From: an uncultured Alphaproteobacteria bacterium
Lineage (GTDB): Bacteria > Pseudomonadota > Alphaproteobacteria > Micropepsales > Micropepsaceae
Direction of reading: 5' to 3'
DNA length: 9,864 bases
Assembly: GCA_903922545.1 (NCBI GenBank)
Contig: CAIXUE010000227.1
Span: 1-9,864, forward strand
The translations under genes and the position numbers were made by a program. Below are positions 1 through 7,177 of this stretch, piece after piece; the first letter of the stretch is position 1; each line of letters starts with the position of its first letter. The notes under the pieces were generated by a model. That model did not search any database. It was given only the letters and a program-made list of their open reading frames with translations, and was not told the DNA's origin.

Positions 1-1550
1 CAGAAGAACAGCGGGATGGTGGCATGGTCTTGGAGCAGCTTGGCCTCGGCCTTGGCCAGAAGCGCGCCGCGCTCTTGGATATCAACGACCTTCTGTTCTT
101 CCACCAGCATGGCGTCAAACTCAGGATCGCTATATTGCGCCCAATTGTTGCCGCCGCCGGTCTGAAACAGTGTCAGATAAGATTCGGCATCGTTGAAATC
201 GCCGCTCCAGGCGCATTCGCAAATATCGTAATCGCACACAGGCGGGGTGATCAGGTTTTCAAAAATGGCGAAGTCTGTGGGCAGGATGGAGATATCGACA
301 TAAATCTGGGCGAACATCTGCTGCACGGCGGCGGCGCAGGCGCGGTAAATGCCCGCCGCGGTTGAGCGGATCATGAATGTGGTTCGCAGGCGGTTGTCCG
401 GCCCAAATCCCGCCTCGCGCATCAGGCCGCGCGCCTTTTCCAGCCGCTGCTGCGGGGAAAGGGCCTTGAAATCCACAACATTGCCGCCGGGAAAATTCAC
501 TACCCCGGGCGGCACGATGTTGTAGGCCGGTGTGTCGCCCACGCGGCGGATTTTCTCGGTGATGGCTTCGCGGTTTACCGCCATGTTCAGCGCGGCGCGC
601 ACGCGAATATCGTCAAACGGCTTGCGCTTGAGATTGACAGAAATGAATTCGGTGGTCAGCTGCGCAATGGGCGTCAACACTTGCGGCATGTTGGCCTTGA
701 CCCAGTCGATCTGTTCCGGTGGGATTCTGGTCTGGGTGTCGATGCTGCCGGCGCGCATCTGTTTCAGCGCCGCGGCATAATCATCGGTGGGATAAAAGAT
801 CACTTTGTTCAACGCCACCTTGTCCGCGTCATAGAAACGCGGATTTTTCACCAGCGTGATGTGATCGTTGGGCACCCATTCTGTCAGCATGAAGGGGCCG
901 TTGCAGACATGATTGCCGGGCTTGCTCCAATCCTTGCCCTTGGCTTCCACCACATGGCGCGGCAGGGGATAAAGCGACATGTGCGTCAGCATCTCGACCA
1001 GATAGGGCGCCGGATGCGCCAGCGTGATGATAAAAGTGTGCGGATCAGGCGCCGCCACGCCCAGCTCGGCTGGCGGCAGCTTGCCGCTGTTGATGGCCTT
1101 GCTGTTTTTGACCGCGTCCAGGAAATAGCCATAGGGCGCGGCGCTTTTGGGATCGACCAGCCGGCGCCAGGCAAAGACAAAATCATCGGCGGTGAGCGGC
1201 GTGCCGTCCGACCATTGCGCCTGCCGCAATTTGAAAGTCCAGATCAGGCCATCGTCAGACGTCGTCCAGCTTGCCGCCATGCCGGGAATGGGATTGGCGG
1301 TGGGGTCGCTGGTGGTCAGACCAATGAACAGGTCTTCCATAACATTCTGCTCGGGCTCGGTCTGGAATTGGGTGGGGTCCAGTGTGCCCGGCTCCGCGCC
1401 ATTGCCGCGATGAAACACCCCCTCCGGCGTGACTTCGTGCAGGGTGGGCTTGTCCTTGCCCGACAGCCAATAAGCGCCCACGCCCAGCGCCGCGGCGCCC
1501 GCGCCCAGTGCCAGCCGCCGGTTCCAGCCTTTTGCCTGCCTGCCTTTCAT
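1..1550 (-). CDS. oppA: OppA-like peptide ABC transporter substrate-binding protein (3' end cut by window edge)
   Basis: Extracytoplasmic binding protein of the peptide/nickel class (SBP_bac_5 family), which captures oligopeptides and hands them to an OppBCDF-type importer. Read on the minus strand from ATG at 1550-1548, 516 codons are open to the left edge with no stop; the family is usually about 530-545 residues, so only the last few dozen are missing. Family landmarks are GAEPGTLDP near residue 51, NGPFMLTEW and KNPRFYDAD in the middle, and SVNLKRKPFDDIRVRAALN further on. The N-terminus has NRRLALGAGAAALGVGA (residues 10-26), a twin-arginine-like export signal or membrane anchor; there is no lipobox cysteine. 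The start is supported by an AAGG ribosome-binding site at 1562-1559, 8 nt upstream. It lies downstream of the opp operon on the same strand, but an opposite-strand gene separates them, so it must have its own promoter. Exact ligand unknown. Confidence 0.92.
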   Translation of the reverse strand, partial: MKGRQAKGWNRRLALGAGAAALGVGAYWLSGKDKPTLHEVTPEGVFHRGNGAEPGTLDPTQFQTEPEQNVMEDLFIGLTTSDPTANPIPGMAASWTTSDDGLIWTFKLRQAQWSDGTPLTADDFVFAWRRLVDPKSAAPYGYFLDAVKNSKAINSGKLPPAELGVAAPDPHTFIITLAHPAPYLVEMLTHMSLYPLPRHVVEAKGKDWSKPGNHVCNGPFMLTEWVPNDHITLVKNPRFYDADKVALNKVIFYPTDDYAAALKQMRAGSIDTQTRIPPEQIDWVKANMPQVLTPIAQLTTEFISVNLKRKPFDDIRVRAALNMAVNREAITEKIRRVGDTPAYNIVPPGVVNFPGGNVVDFKALSPQQRLEKARGLMREAGFGPDNRLRTTFMIRSTAAGIYRACAAAVQQMFAQIYVDISILPTDFAIFENLITPPVCDYDICECAWSGDFNDAESYLTLFQTGGGNNWAQYSDPEFDAMLVEEQKVVDIQERGALLAKAEAKLLQDHATIPLFF

Positions 1551-1670
1551 GGCCTTAACCTTAGCATGACGCTTCTTGATCTGGTCCGCGTCAGAGCGTC
1601 ATGCTTTATAGAGTTCCGGGAAAGGGCCCCGGCCAGGCCGGCCCGCCCAGGAGTGGATCAGGAGCAAGAC
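1551..1670. promoter_or_regulatory. Divergent spacer between oppA-like gene and the small exported protein gene
   Basis: This 120-bp spacer separates two divergent starts and must hold both promoters. It contains a perfect 11-bp inverted repeat (1563-1573 with 1595-1605, 21-nt loop). The left arm directly abuts the AAGG ribosome-binding site of the oppA-like gene (1562-1559), and the right arm runs into TTTATA at 1605-1610. I see no convincing sigma70 -35/-10 pair with standard spacing on either strand, so the promoters cannot be placed. The dyad could be an operator serving both genes or a hairpin in the oppA leader. Confidence 0.5.
1563..1605. repeat. 11-bp perfect inverted repeat upstream of oppA-like gene
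   Basis: AGCATGACGCT at 1563-1573 is the exact reverse complement of AGCGTCATGCT at 1595-1605, with a 21-nt centre. The next outward base pair does not match. The arms and centre spacing suit either a regulator binding two half-sites about three helical turns apart or a stem-loop in the oppA 5' leader touching its ribosome-binding site. No T-tract follows that would make it a terminator. Confidence 0.7.
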
Positions 1671-2258
1671 ATGAACCGGAATTTGATTTTGGGCTTCAGC
1701 CTGGCTGCCGCGCTGTGTGCGCTGGCGGTGCCCGCCTTGGCCGGCCCGCGCGATGACGTGCTGTTCGGCATCTCGCGCTGCGGCGGCATCTCCAATGACC
1801 GCACCTGGCTGGATTGTGTTTATGGCGCCGCCCAACCCATGCGCGCCCAGCTTGGCCTTCAGCCCGCGCCCCTCAGCCAGCAAAAGCTGGTGCCGCCCGC
1901 CGTGCCCGGCATGGCCCCGCCGCCGGCCCAATCCTTTGGCGCCCAGGCATCCGCCGCGCCCGCGCCAGCCCCTGAGTCTACGTCCAGTGCCGTTGCCGGC
2001 TTTTTCTCGCGCATGGTCACGCCCAGCCATGACGCCGCCGAATTGCCCACCAAGCTGGCCTCCTACAAATTCGACGCGGGCGGCCATTTCATCGTCACCC
2101 TCGCCAATGGCGAAACCTGGAAGCAGGATACGGGCGATTCATCCCTGGCGCATTGGACACGGGCCGCCGCCACGTACACGGTGCAGATCGTGCCCAGCGC
2201 ATCGGACTATTATTTCCTGAAGATGGGCCCCGACCAATATATGGTGTTCAAGGGCTGA
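1671..2258 (+). CDS. Exported protein of unknown function, two-part with Pro/Ala linker
   Basis: 195 residues. Start ATG at 1671 is supported by GGAG at 1661-1664 (6-nt spacing) and by an N-terminal Sec signal peptide: MNRN, a hydrophobic core at residues 5-22, and a likely cleavage after PALA (residue 24). The reading frame is open further upstream, but that part only mirrors the oppA-like gene. The mature protein has a short N-terminal part (about 25-75) with Cys37 and Cys49 in SRCGGISNDRTWLDC, followed by YGAAQPMRAQLGL. A Pro/Ala-rich low-complexity linker follows at about 75-108. The C-terminal part (about 125-195) looks beta-rich: YKFDAGGHFIVTLANGETW, then a Tyr-rich end. I do not recognise a named family. 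The two cysteines could form a disulfide in the periplasm. It is divergent from the oppA-like gene and convergent with the ATPase gene, with 4 bp between the two stops. Confidence 0.82.
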   Translation: MNRNLILGFSLAAALCALAVPALAGPRDDVLFGISRCGGISNDRTWLDCVYGAAQPMRAQLGLQPAPLSQQKLVPPAVPGMAPPPAQSFGAQASAAPAPAPESTSSAVAGFFSRMVTPSHDAAELPTKLASYKFDAGGHFIVTLANGETWKQDTGDSSLAHWTRAAATYTVQIVPSASDYYFLKMGPDQYMVFKG

Positions 2259-2265
2259 CGCGTCA
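2256..2265. repeat. 10-bp palindrome carrying both convergent stop codons
   Basis: TGACGCGTCA is a perfect palindrome. Its left TGA (2256-2258) stops the plus-strand exported protein gene and its right TCA (2263-2265) is the TGA stop of the minus-strand ATPase gene. Only CGCG lies between the two stops. No longer stem or T-tract is present, so I see no intrinsic terminator at this convergent junction. Confidence 0.8.
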
Positions 2266-4032
2266 GTCGTGTTCGGCCACCAGATGGCCGGGCGCCACTT
2301 CTTCCAGCCTGGGCCGGTATTGCTCGGCATCCGGATCGTCGTTGCGTCTGGATTTCAGAAACGTCAGTTGCGCCCGCCGGTCCAGCGGCGAGGGCAAATC
2401 GCCCGACAACAGCACGCGCTTTTTCGCCCGCTCGGCGCGTGGATCAGGCTCCGGCACCGCCGACAGCAGCGCCTTGGTATAGGGATGGCGCGGATCGCCA
2501 TACAGCGCCGCCGCATCCGCCATCTCCACCACTTGGCCCAGATACAGCACCATCACCCGGTGCGAAATCTGGCGCACCACGGAAAGGTCGTGACTGATGA
2601 AAATCAGTGACAGGCCGGTCTCAGCCTGCAGTTCCCGGATCAACGCCACGATCTGCGCCTGAATGGAAACATCCAGCGCGCTCACCGCTTCATCGCAGAT
2701 CACCATCTGCGGTTCGACGATCATGGCGCGGGCAATGCCGACGCGCTGGTTCTGCCCGCCGGATAATTCATGCGGATAGCGGTTGATCCAGGCGGGGTCC
2801 AGCCCAACCCGGTTCATCATTGCCCGTACTTTTTGGCGCACCTCTTCGCGCGTCAGGCTGGGGCTCAGGGCTTTCAGCGGCTCGGCAATGGAAACCCCAA
2901 TCGGCTGGCGCGGATCAAGACTGGCCAGCGGATCCTGGAACACAATCTGGAATTCCTTGCGGTGCCTGCGAATTTCTTCCTGCGTTTCTTTGCTAAGGTC
3001 GCGGCCCAGCCACGCCACCCGGCCTGCCGTGACGGGCAAAAGCTGGATCACCGCCCGCGCCAAAGTGGATTTACCGCAACCGGATTCCCCTACCACGCCC
3101 AGCGTCTCGCCCTGACGCAATGTAAAGCTCACCCCATCCACGGCGCGCAATTGTCTGGGCTTCTGGAACAGCCCCTGCGCCACCGGAAAACTTACTTTCA
3201 GGTCATCGACTTTCAGCAAGGTCGCGGCGTTCGCGGCGGGCGGTAGTGTTGCGCCTTCCAGACGCGGCATGGCGTCCAGCAGCATCCGGGTATAGGCATC
3301 TTTGGGCGCATAGAAGATGTCATCCACCGCGCCCTGTTCCACCACCCGGCCATGGCGCATCACCTGCACCTGGTCGGCATTGCCCGCGATCACGCCCATG
3401 TCATGGCTGATCAGAGCGATGGCGGTTTTCTTGTCGGTCTTCAGTGTCTTCAGCAATTCCAGAATTTGCGCCTGCACCGTCACATCCAGCGCCGTGGTCG
3501 GCTCATCCGCGATCAGCAGATCGGGCCCGGTGATGGTGGCCATGGCGATCATCACCCGCTGGCGCATGCCGCCCGACAATTCATGGGGATATTGCTGCAT
3601 CCGCCGCGCCGCTTCCGGAATGCGGACATACTCCAGCATCTCGCGCGCCCGCGCTTCGGCTTCGCCGCGCGGCATCTTCTGATGCAGGGTCAAAGCTTCG
3701 ATGATCTGCCGGCCCACTGTCATGTGCGGCGTCAGCGAGGTCAGCGGATCCTGGAAGATCATGGTGATATTGCCGCCGCGCAGCGCATTCAGCCGTTTTT
3801 GCGAAGCGCCCAATATTTCCTCGCCCCGGTATTTGACGCTGCCGGTGGCGCGGCCATTGCCGGCCAGAAGCCCCAGCGCCGCCAGGAACAGCTGGCTCTT
3901 GCCCGAACCGCTTTCCCCCACCACCCCCAGGCAGCTTGCCTCCGCGATATCCAGGCTGACGTCCTTCACCGCATGCACATCGCCATCCGGCGTTGCGAAA
4001 TGCACATTGAAGTCGCGGATGGAAAACAGCAT
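2263..4032 (-). CDS. Fused OppD-OppF type dipeptide/oligopeptide ABC transporter ATP-binding protein
   Basis: 589 residues holding two complete ABC ATPase domains in one chain, the equivalent of OppD followed by OppF (organisation as in YejF). Domain 1: Walker A GESGSGKS 39-46, Q-loop FQDP 93-96, signature LSGGMRQR 152-159, Walker B LLIADE 172-177, switch ISHD 208-211. Domain 2: GESGCGKS 315-322, FQDP 365-368, LSGGQNQR 423-430, MVICDE 443-448, ISHD 479-482. All catalytic motifs are intact, so both sites should bind and hydrolyse ATP to drive import through OppB/OppC. After [16 protein letters not shown] (516-531) the tail reaches SGDLPSPLD (543-551), but the cysteine motif usual after this in OppD/OppF (GCxFxxRC) is absent; the tail has no cysteine. 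The ATG at 4032-4030 overlaps the OppC stop by one base (TGATG), indicating translational coupling. Last gene of the operon. Confidence 0.95.
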   Translation of the reverse strand: MLFSIRDFNVHFATPDGDVHAVKDVSLDIAEASCLGVVGESGSGKSQLFLAALGLLAGNGRATGSVKYRGEEILGASQKRLNALRGGNITMIFQDPLTSLTPHMTVGRQIIEALTLHQKMPRGEAEARAREMLEYVRIPEAARRMQQYPHELSGGMRQRVMIAMATITGPDLLIADEPTTALDVTVQAQILELLKTLKTDKKTAIALISHDMGVIAGNADQVQVMRHGRVVEQGAVDDIFYAPKDAYTRMLLDAMPRLEGATLPPAANAATLLKVDDLKVSFPVAQGLFQKPRQLRAVDGVSFTLRQGETLGVVGESGCGKSTLARAVIQLLPVTAGRVAWLGRDLSKETQEEIRRHRKEFQIVFQDPLASLDPRQPIGVSIAEPLKALSPSLTREEVRQKVRAMMNRVGLDPAWINRYPHELSGGQNQRVGIARAMIVEPQMVICDEAVSALDVSIQAQIVALIRELQAETGLSLIFISHDLSVVRQISHRVMVLYLGQVVEMADAAALYGDPRHPYTKALLSAVPEPDPRAERAKKRVLLSGDLPSPLDRRAQLTFLKSRRNDDPDAEQYRPRLEEVAPGHLVAEHD

Positions 4033-4964
4033 CAGCGATCTTTCGGATCAAGCGCGTCGCGCAATCCGTCCCCGATGAAATTGAAACAGAACAGCGTCAC
4101 CGCCATGAAAATCGACGGGAAAATCAGCAGCCAGGGGGCGGTCTCCATCTGGTTGGCGCCGTCGGAAATCAGCACACCCCAGCTGGTCAGCGGCTCCTGA
4201 ATGCCAAGCCCCAGAAACGACAGAAAACTCTCCGTCAAAATCACGCCCGGCACTGTCAGGGTGACATACACCACCACCGGCCCCACCACATTGGGAATGA
4301 TGTGGCGGCGGATGATGCCAAAGCTGCCCACGCCGCCCGCCCGCGCCGCCTCGATATATTCCTTCTGCTTGATGGAAAGGGTCTGGCCGCGCACGATCCG
4401 CGCCATGGTCAGCCATTCCACCGCGCCGATGGCCACAAACAACAGGAAGAAATTGCGGTCGAACAGCACCATCAGAATGATGACGAAGAAGATAAAGGGC
4501 AGGGAATACAGAATATCGACAATCCGCATCATCAGATTGTCCGCCCGCCCGCCCAGATAGCCGGCGGTGGCGCCATAAATCACCCCGATCAGCAGCGACA
4601 CCAAAGTGGCGACCAGTCCCACCGCCAGCGAAACCCGCGCCCCATACAGCACCCGCACAAACATGTCGCGGCCCACAGCATCGGTGCCGAACCAGTGTGT
4701 GCCGCCGGCATTGCAAGCTGAACCCGCCGGCCACCAGTTGGGCGCGCAGGCGATGATGTCGTAATTGATCTCATCATAGGCATAGGCCGACAGCAGCGGC
4801 GCAAACAGCGCCATCAACGTCACCAACCCCAGCACGATGATGCTGGCCATGGCGGCGCGGTTGCGAAACAGGCGGGCCCGCGCATCCACCCACAGGCTGC
4901 GGCCTTTCACAGCCACCACCCGCTCCATCACCTCGGCATTGGCGCTGTTGCCGGTGGCGATCAC
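4032..4964 (-). CDS. oppC: Oligopeptide ABC transporter permease OppC
   Basis: 310 residues from a GTG start at 4964-4962; inner-membrane permease pairing with OppB to form the translocation channel. It resembles E. coli OppC along its whole length: [18 protein letters not shown] near the N-terminus, GTDAVGRD (93-100), the EAA loop [18 protein letters not shown] (205-222) that docks on the ATPase, [19 protein letters not shown] (245-263), and the end [12 protein letters not shown]. About six membrane segments are expected, the first at 40-60, and the 60-100 loop is periplasmic. I chose the GTG start because its GTGA overlaps the OppB stop (typical coupling) and the residue count before GRSLW matches E. 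coli OppC. ATG at 4928-4926 is the alternative (298 residues). The open frame upstream of 4964 runs inside oppB and is not real. Confidence 0.93.
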   Translation of the reverse strand: MIATGNSANAEVMERVVAVKGRSLWVDARARLFRNRAAMASIIVLGLVTLMALFAPLLSAYAYDEINYDIIACAPNWWPAGSACNAGGTHWFGTDAVGRDMFVRVLYGARVSLAVGLVATLVSLLIGVIYGATAGYLGGRADNLMMRIVDILYSLPFIFFVIILMVLFDRNFFLLFVAIGAVEWLTMARIVRGQTLSIKQKEYIEAARAGGVGSFGIIRRHIIPNVVGPVVVYVTLTVPGVILTESFLSFLGLGIQEPLTSWGVLISDGANQMETAPWLLIFPSIFMAVTLFCFNFIGDGLRDALDPKDR

Positions 4965-5905
4965 GTCAGCCGCACCCGGGGATCCAGCAGGCCATAGATA
5001 ATGTCGGCCAGGAAATTGAGCAGGATGATCAACGCCGCGTAACAGATCACCACCCCCATCACCAGCGTGTAATCGCGGTTGAGCGCGCCCTGCACGAAAT
5101 AGCGGCCAATCCCCGGCAATCCAAAAATCTCTTCCACGATCAGCGATCCGGTCAGAAGCGCCGCCACCGCCGGCCCCAGATAACTTACCAGCGGCAATGC
5201 CGCGGCCCGCAGCGCATGGAAAAGCACGATGCGATAGGTCGGCACGCCCTTGGCGCGGGCGGTGCGAATATAATTGGCGCGCAGAACTTCGATCATGCTG
5301 CCGCGCATCAGTCGCGCAATCACCGCGATTTGCGGCAGCGCCAGCACCGTCACCGGCAAAATCATGTTGCGAAGCGCCCCGCCATTCCAACCGCCCACCG
5401 GCAGCGAAATCTCATGGCCGAAGACATTCACGCCATACACCCCGAACACCAGCGTCAGCACCGGCGCGGTGACAAAGGTGGGAATGGTGATGCCCACCAT
5501 CGCCACGGTCATGGTGGAATAATCCTGCCAGCGGTTTTGCCGCAGCGCTGACCAGATCCCCATCAAACTTCCCAGGAAAAGCGCCAGCGTCATGGCGCAA
5601 AGCCCCAGCCGCGCGCTGACCGGCAATCCGGTCTCGATCAGCTGCACCACCGTGAAGTCCTTGTTCTTGAAAGACGGGCCCAGATCGCCATGCGCCGCCT
5701 TGCCCAGATAGATCGCATATTGCTGCCAGACTGGCTTGTCCAAATCGTAAGCCGCCTTGACGTTGCGCTCGACTTCGGGCGGCAGCCTGCGCTGGGTGTC
5801 AAAAGGCCCGCCCGGCGCGGCATGCATCATGAAGAAAGTCAGGGTGACGATGATGAACAATGTGGGCAGCGCGCCAAGAAAACGCCTTAAGGCATAAGCT
5901 GCCAT
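4961..5905 (-). CDS. oppB: Oligopeptide ABC transporter permease OppB
   Basis: 314 residues from ATG at 5905-5903; inner-membrane permease partner of OppC. Strongly like E. coli OppB (306 residues): LRRFLGALPTLFIIVTLTFFMMHAAPGGPF at the start forms the first membrane helix (about 9-27), then LPPEV (41-45), HGDLGPSFKNKDF (72-84), GGWNGGAL (171-178), RGSMIEVLRANYIRTARAKG (201-220, EAA-type coupling loop), FGLPGIGRYFVQGALNRDY (261-279) and LLDPRVR at the end. Start chosen because the E. coli protein begins at the same place relative to the first helix and because it falls one base after the stop of the preceding gene (TGA-T-ATG). An in-frame extension to 6034 only overlaps that gene. No strong Shine-Dalgarno is seen, consistent with translation coupled to the upstream gene. 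Its stop overlaps the OppC start by 4 nt. Confidence 0.95.
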   Translation of the reverse strand: MAAYALRRFLGALPTLFIIVTLTFFMMHAAPGGPFDTQRRLPPEVERNVKAAYDLDKPVWQQYAIYLGKAAHGDLGPSFKNKDFTVVQLIETGLPVSARLGLCAMTLALFLGSLMGIWSALRQNRWQDYSTMTVAMVGITIPTFVTAPVLTLVFGVYGVNVFGHEISLPVGGWNGGALRNMILPVTVLALPQIAVIARLMRGSMIEVLRANYIRTARAKGVPTYRIVLFHALRAAALPLVSYLGPAVAALLTGSLIVEEIFGLPGIGRYFVQGALNRDYTLVMGVVICYAALIILLNFLADIIYGLLDPRVRLT

Positions 5906-5906
5906 A

Positions 5907-6941
5907 TCAATGCGCCCAGTTCCGCCAGGCGGCTTCGGCGGCCGCGCCATGTGCGCGCCACCAGTCTTCATCCACCGCAAACGCGGTGTCCCAGTGCGCG
6001 GTGGGCAGCAAGGGCCGGAAATCGGTGCCCACATCCGGATTTTTCCCTACCAGCGCCCAGCTGGAGCGCCGCGCCGGGCCAAAGGGCTGCCATTCCGCAA
6101 CACCGGCCAGCGGCTTTGATCCGGTGGCGAAGCGGATGTAATCCATCGCCAGATCTTTTTGGGCATCGCCCGCCGGAATCGCAAAGGCATCGAATTCATA
6201 AAGCTGATGATCCCAGATCACATGCGGCGCGCCCGCCGCATCCTGGTTCAGCGCCGTGGCGAACGCGGCCTGGCCGCTCTTGATCATGTCCAGCGCCTCA
6301 CTGCTCCTGTCATACCAGACAAGGTCAGGCCCCAGACTGTCCAGCTTGGCGAACGCCTGCCGCAAACCGGTTTGGCTGGAAAGCAGGGTATAGACATCGC
6401 GCGGCGACACGCCATCGGCCAGCAGCGCCAGTTCCAGATTGTATTTGCCGCTGCCACGCTTCAGCGCGCGCTTGCCGGGAAATTTCTCCCGGTCAAAGAA
6501 ATCCGCCAGATGCGTGGGCGCCGCGCCGGCAAAATTGCCGGCAACGATCACCTGCGAATAAACATTGTTGCCCACCCAGCAGGGCCCAATCGCGCCCGGC
6601 ACAAAATCTTTCCGCGCGGGCGTGCCGTCATCGCCGGCCGGCAGGCTGGCGGCATCGATCTTTTCCAGCAGCCCGCGCTGGCAGGCTTCCACCACCCGGG
6701 GCAATTCAAAATCCACCACATCGCCCTTGATGTCTTTCAGCGTGCCGTCCCATTCGGCGATATGAACGCCCACCCGGTGGCCGGCCTGGAAAGGCGCCAT
6801 CTGCGCCGCTTCCTGTGCCCGGCCGTACAGCCCAGACCAGGTGGTGACGGTCAATTCCGGCCTTGGCCCGAAATACCAGTACAGGACGGCTATGCCCGCC
6901 AGGACGACCAGGGCCAGACCCAAAAGGATTCTGCGTATCAT
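5907..6941 (-). CDS. PotD-like (spermidine/putrescine-type) extracellular substrate-binding protein
   Basis: 344 residues, first gene of the importer operon. The body follows the PotD/SBP_bac_8-type pattern: TTWSGLYGRAQEAA (33-46), GDVVDFELPRVVEACQRGLLEKID (73-96), LPAGDDGTP (100-108), DFFDREKFPGKRALKRGSGKYNLELALLADGV (148-178), IVWD-type VIWDHQLYEFDAFAIPAG (241-258), then helices ending NWAH. PotD-like proteins bind polyamines or other small cations and normally partner with PotA/B/C, not OppB/C. The N-terminus, MIRR then a hydrophobic stretch at about 5-24 ending YWYFG, lacks an AxA cleavage site and a lipobox cysteine, so it may stay as a membrane anchor. Compared with PotD relatives as I remember them, the stretch between DGTLKDI and GDVVDFE looks short by about ten residues. 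No clear ribosome-binding site precedes ATG 6941-6939. Ligand not predictable; a peptide-like or amine-containing compound is possible. Confidence 0.85.
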   Translation of the reverse strand: MIRRILLGLALVVLAGIAVLYWYFGPRPELTVTTWSGLYGRAQEAAQMAPFQAGHRVGVHIAEWDGTLKDIKGDVVDFELPRVVEACQRGLLEKIDAASLPAGDDGTPARKDFVPGAIGPCWVGNNVYSQVIVAGNFAGAAPTHLADFFDREKFPGKRALKRGSGKYNLELALLADGVSPRDVYTLLSSQTGLRQAFAKLDSLGPDLVWYDRSSEALDMIKSGQAAFATALNQDAAGAPHVIWDHQLYEFDAFAIPAGDAQKDLAMDYIRFATGSKPLAGVAEWQPFGPARRSSWALVGKNPDVGTDFRPLLPTAHWDTAFAVDEDWWRAHGAAAEAAWRNWAH

Positions 6942-7056
6942 GCGGTCAGGATAACCCGGCTTTCGGGGCTATTTCGAGGTCACAAGGGCGGGCAAGACAA
7001 ATTGACCGTTTCCTTTGGCCGGACGTTAATATGGGTCTTCCGGGGGCTATTGCGGG

Positions 7057-7085
7057 TTGCCTTTTGGAGGGCCCAAACATAGGTT
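7057..7085 (+). promoter_or_regulatory. Candidate tRNA-His promoter
   Basis: TTGCCT at 7057-7062 and TAGGTT at 7080-7085 are 17 nt apart and would start transcription near 7092, a few bases before the tRNA. The CCCCGCCC run right after the -10 box resembles the GC-rich discriminator of stable-RNA promoters. An alternative further upstream is TTGACC at 7002-7007 with GTTAAT at 7025-7030 (17-nt spacing) or TAATAT at 7027-7032. Both matches are imperfect. Confidence 0.35.
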
Positions 7086-7100
7086 CCCCGCCCGTTTTGG

Positions 7101-7177
7101 GCAGTTGTAGCTCAGTTGGTTAGAGCGCCGGATTGTGGATCCGGAGGTCGGTGGTTCGAACCCACCCAACTGTACCA
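7101..7177 (+). tRNA. tRNA-His (anticodon GTG), CCA encoded
   Basis: A full cloverleaf folds by eye: acceptor GCAGTTG with CAACTGT, T8-A9, D arm GCTC...GAGC with AGTTGGTTA loop, anticodon stem CCGGA/TCCGG with loop TTGTGGA (anticodon GTG at loop positions 34-36), variable AGGTC, T arm GGTGG-TTCGAAC-CCACC, discriminator A at 7174, then CCA at 7175-7177. The first acceptor pair is a G:U wobble (G7101 with T7173). The usual histidine identity element, an extra G-1 paired with C73, is missing: C73 is replaced by A. Loss of G-1:C73 is known for a large alphaproteobacterial group whose histidyl-tRNA synthetase has changed to match, so this is expected to be functional. Confidence 0.97.

Noticed and set aside
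1529..1547. Three tandem GGCA units just after the oppA start codon, a possible slippage site
   Set aside because: Only three copies; too short to suggest phase variation.
681..1670. Upstream in-frame extension of the 195-residue exported protein
   Set aside because: The extension is antisense to the oppA-like gene; the start at 1671 has a ribosome-binding site and a signal peptide.
3352..4200. Plus-strand open frame (282 codons) opposite the ATPase gene
   Set aside because: The opposite strand carries intact Walker and signature motifs; this frame shows only shadow-type composition.
6159..7082. Plus-strand open frame (307 codons) opposite the PotD-like gene
   Set aside because: Overlaps almost all of a well-supported gene, is rich in Arg/His/Gln shadow codons and shows no family motif.
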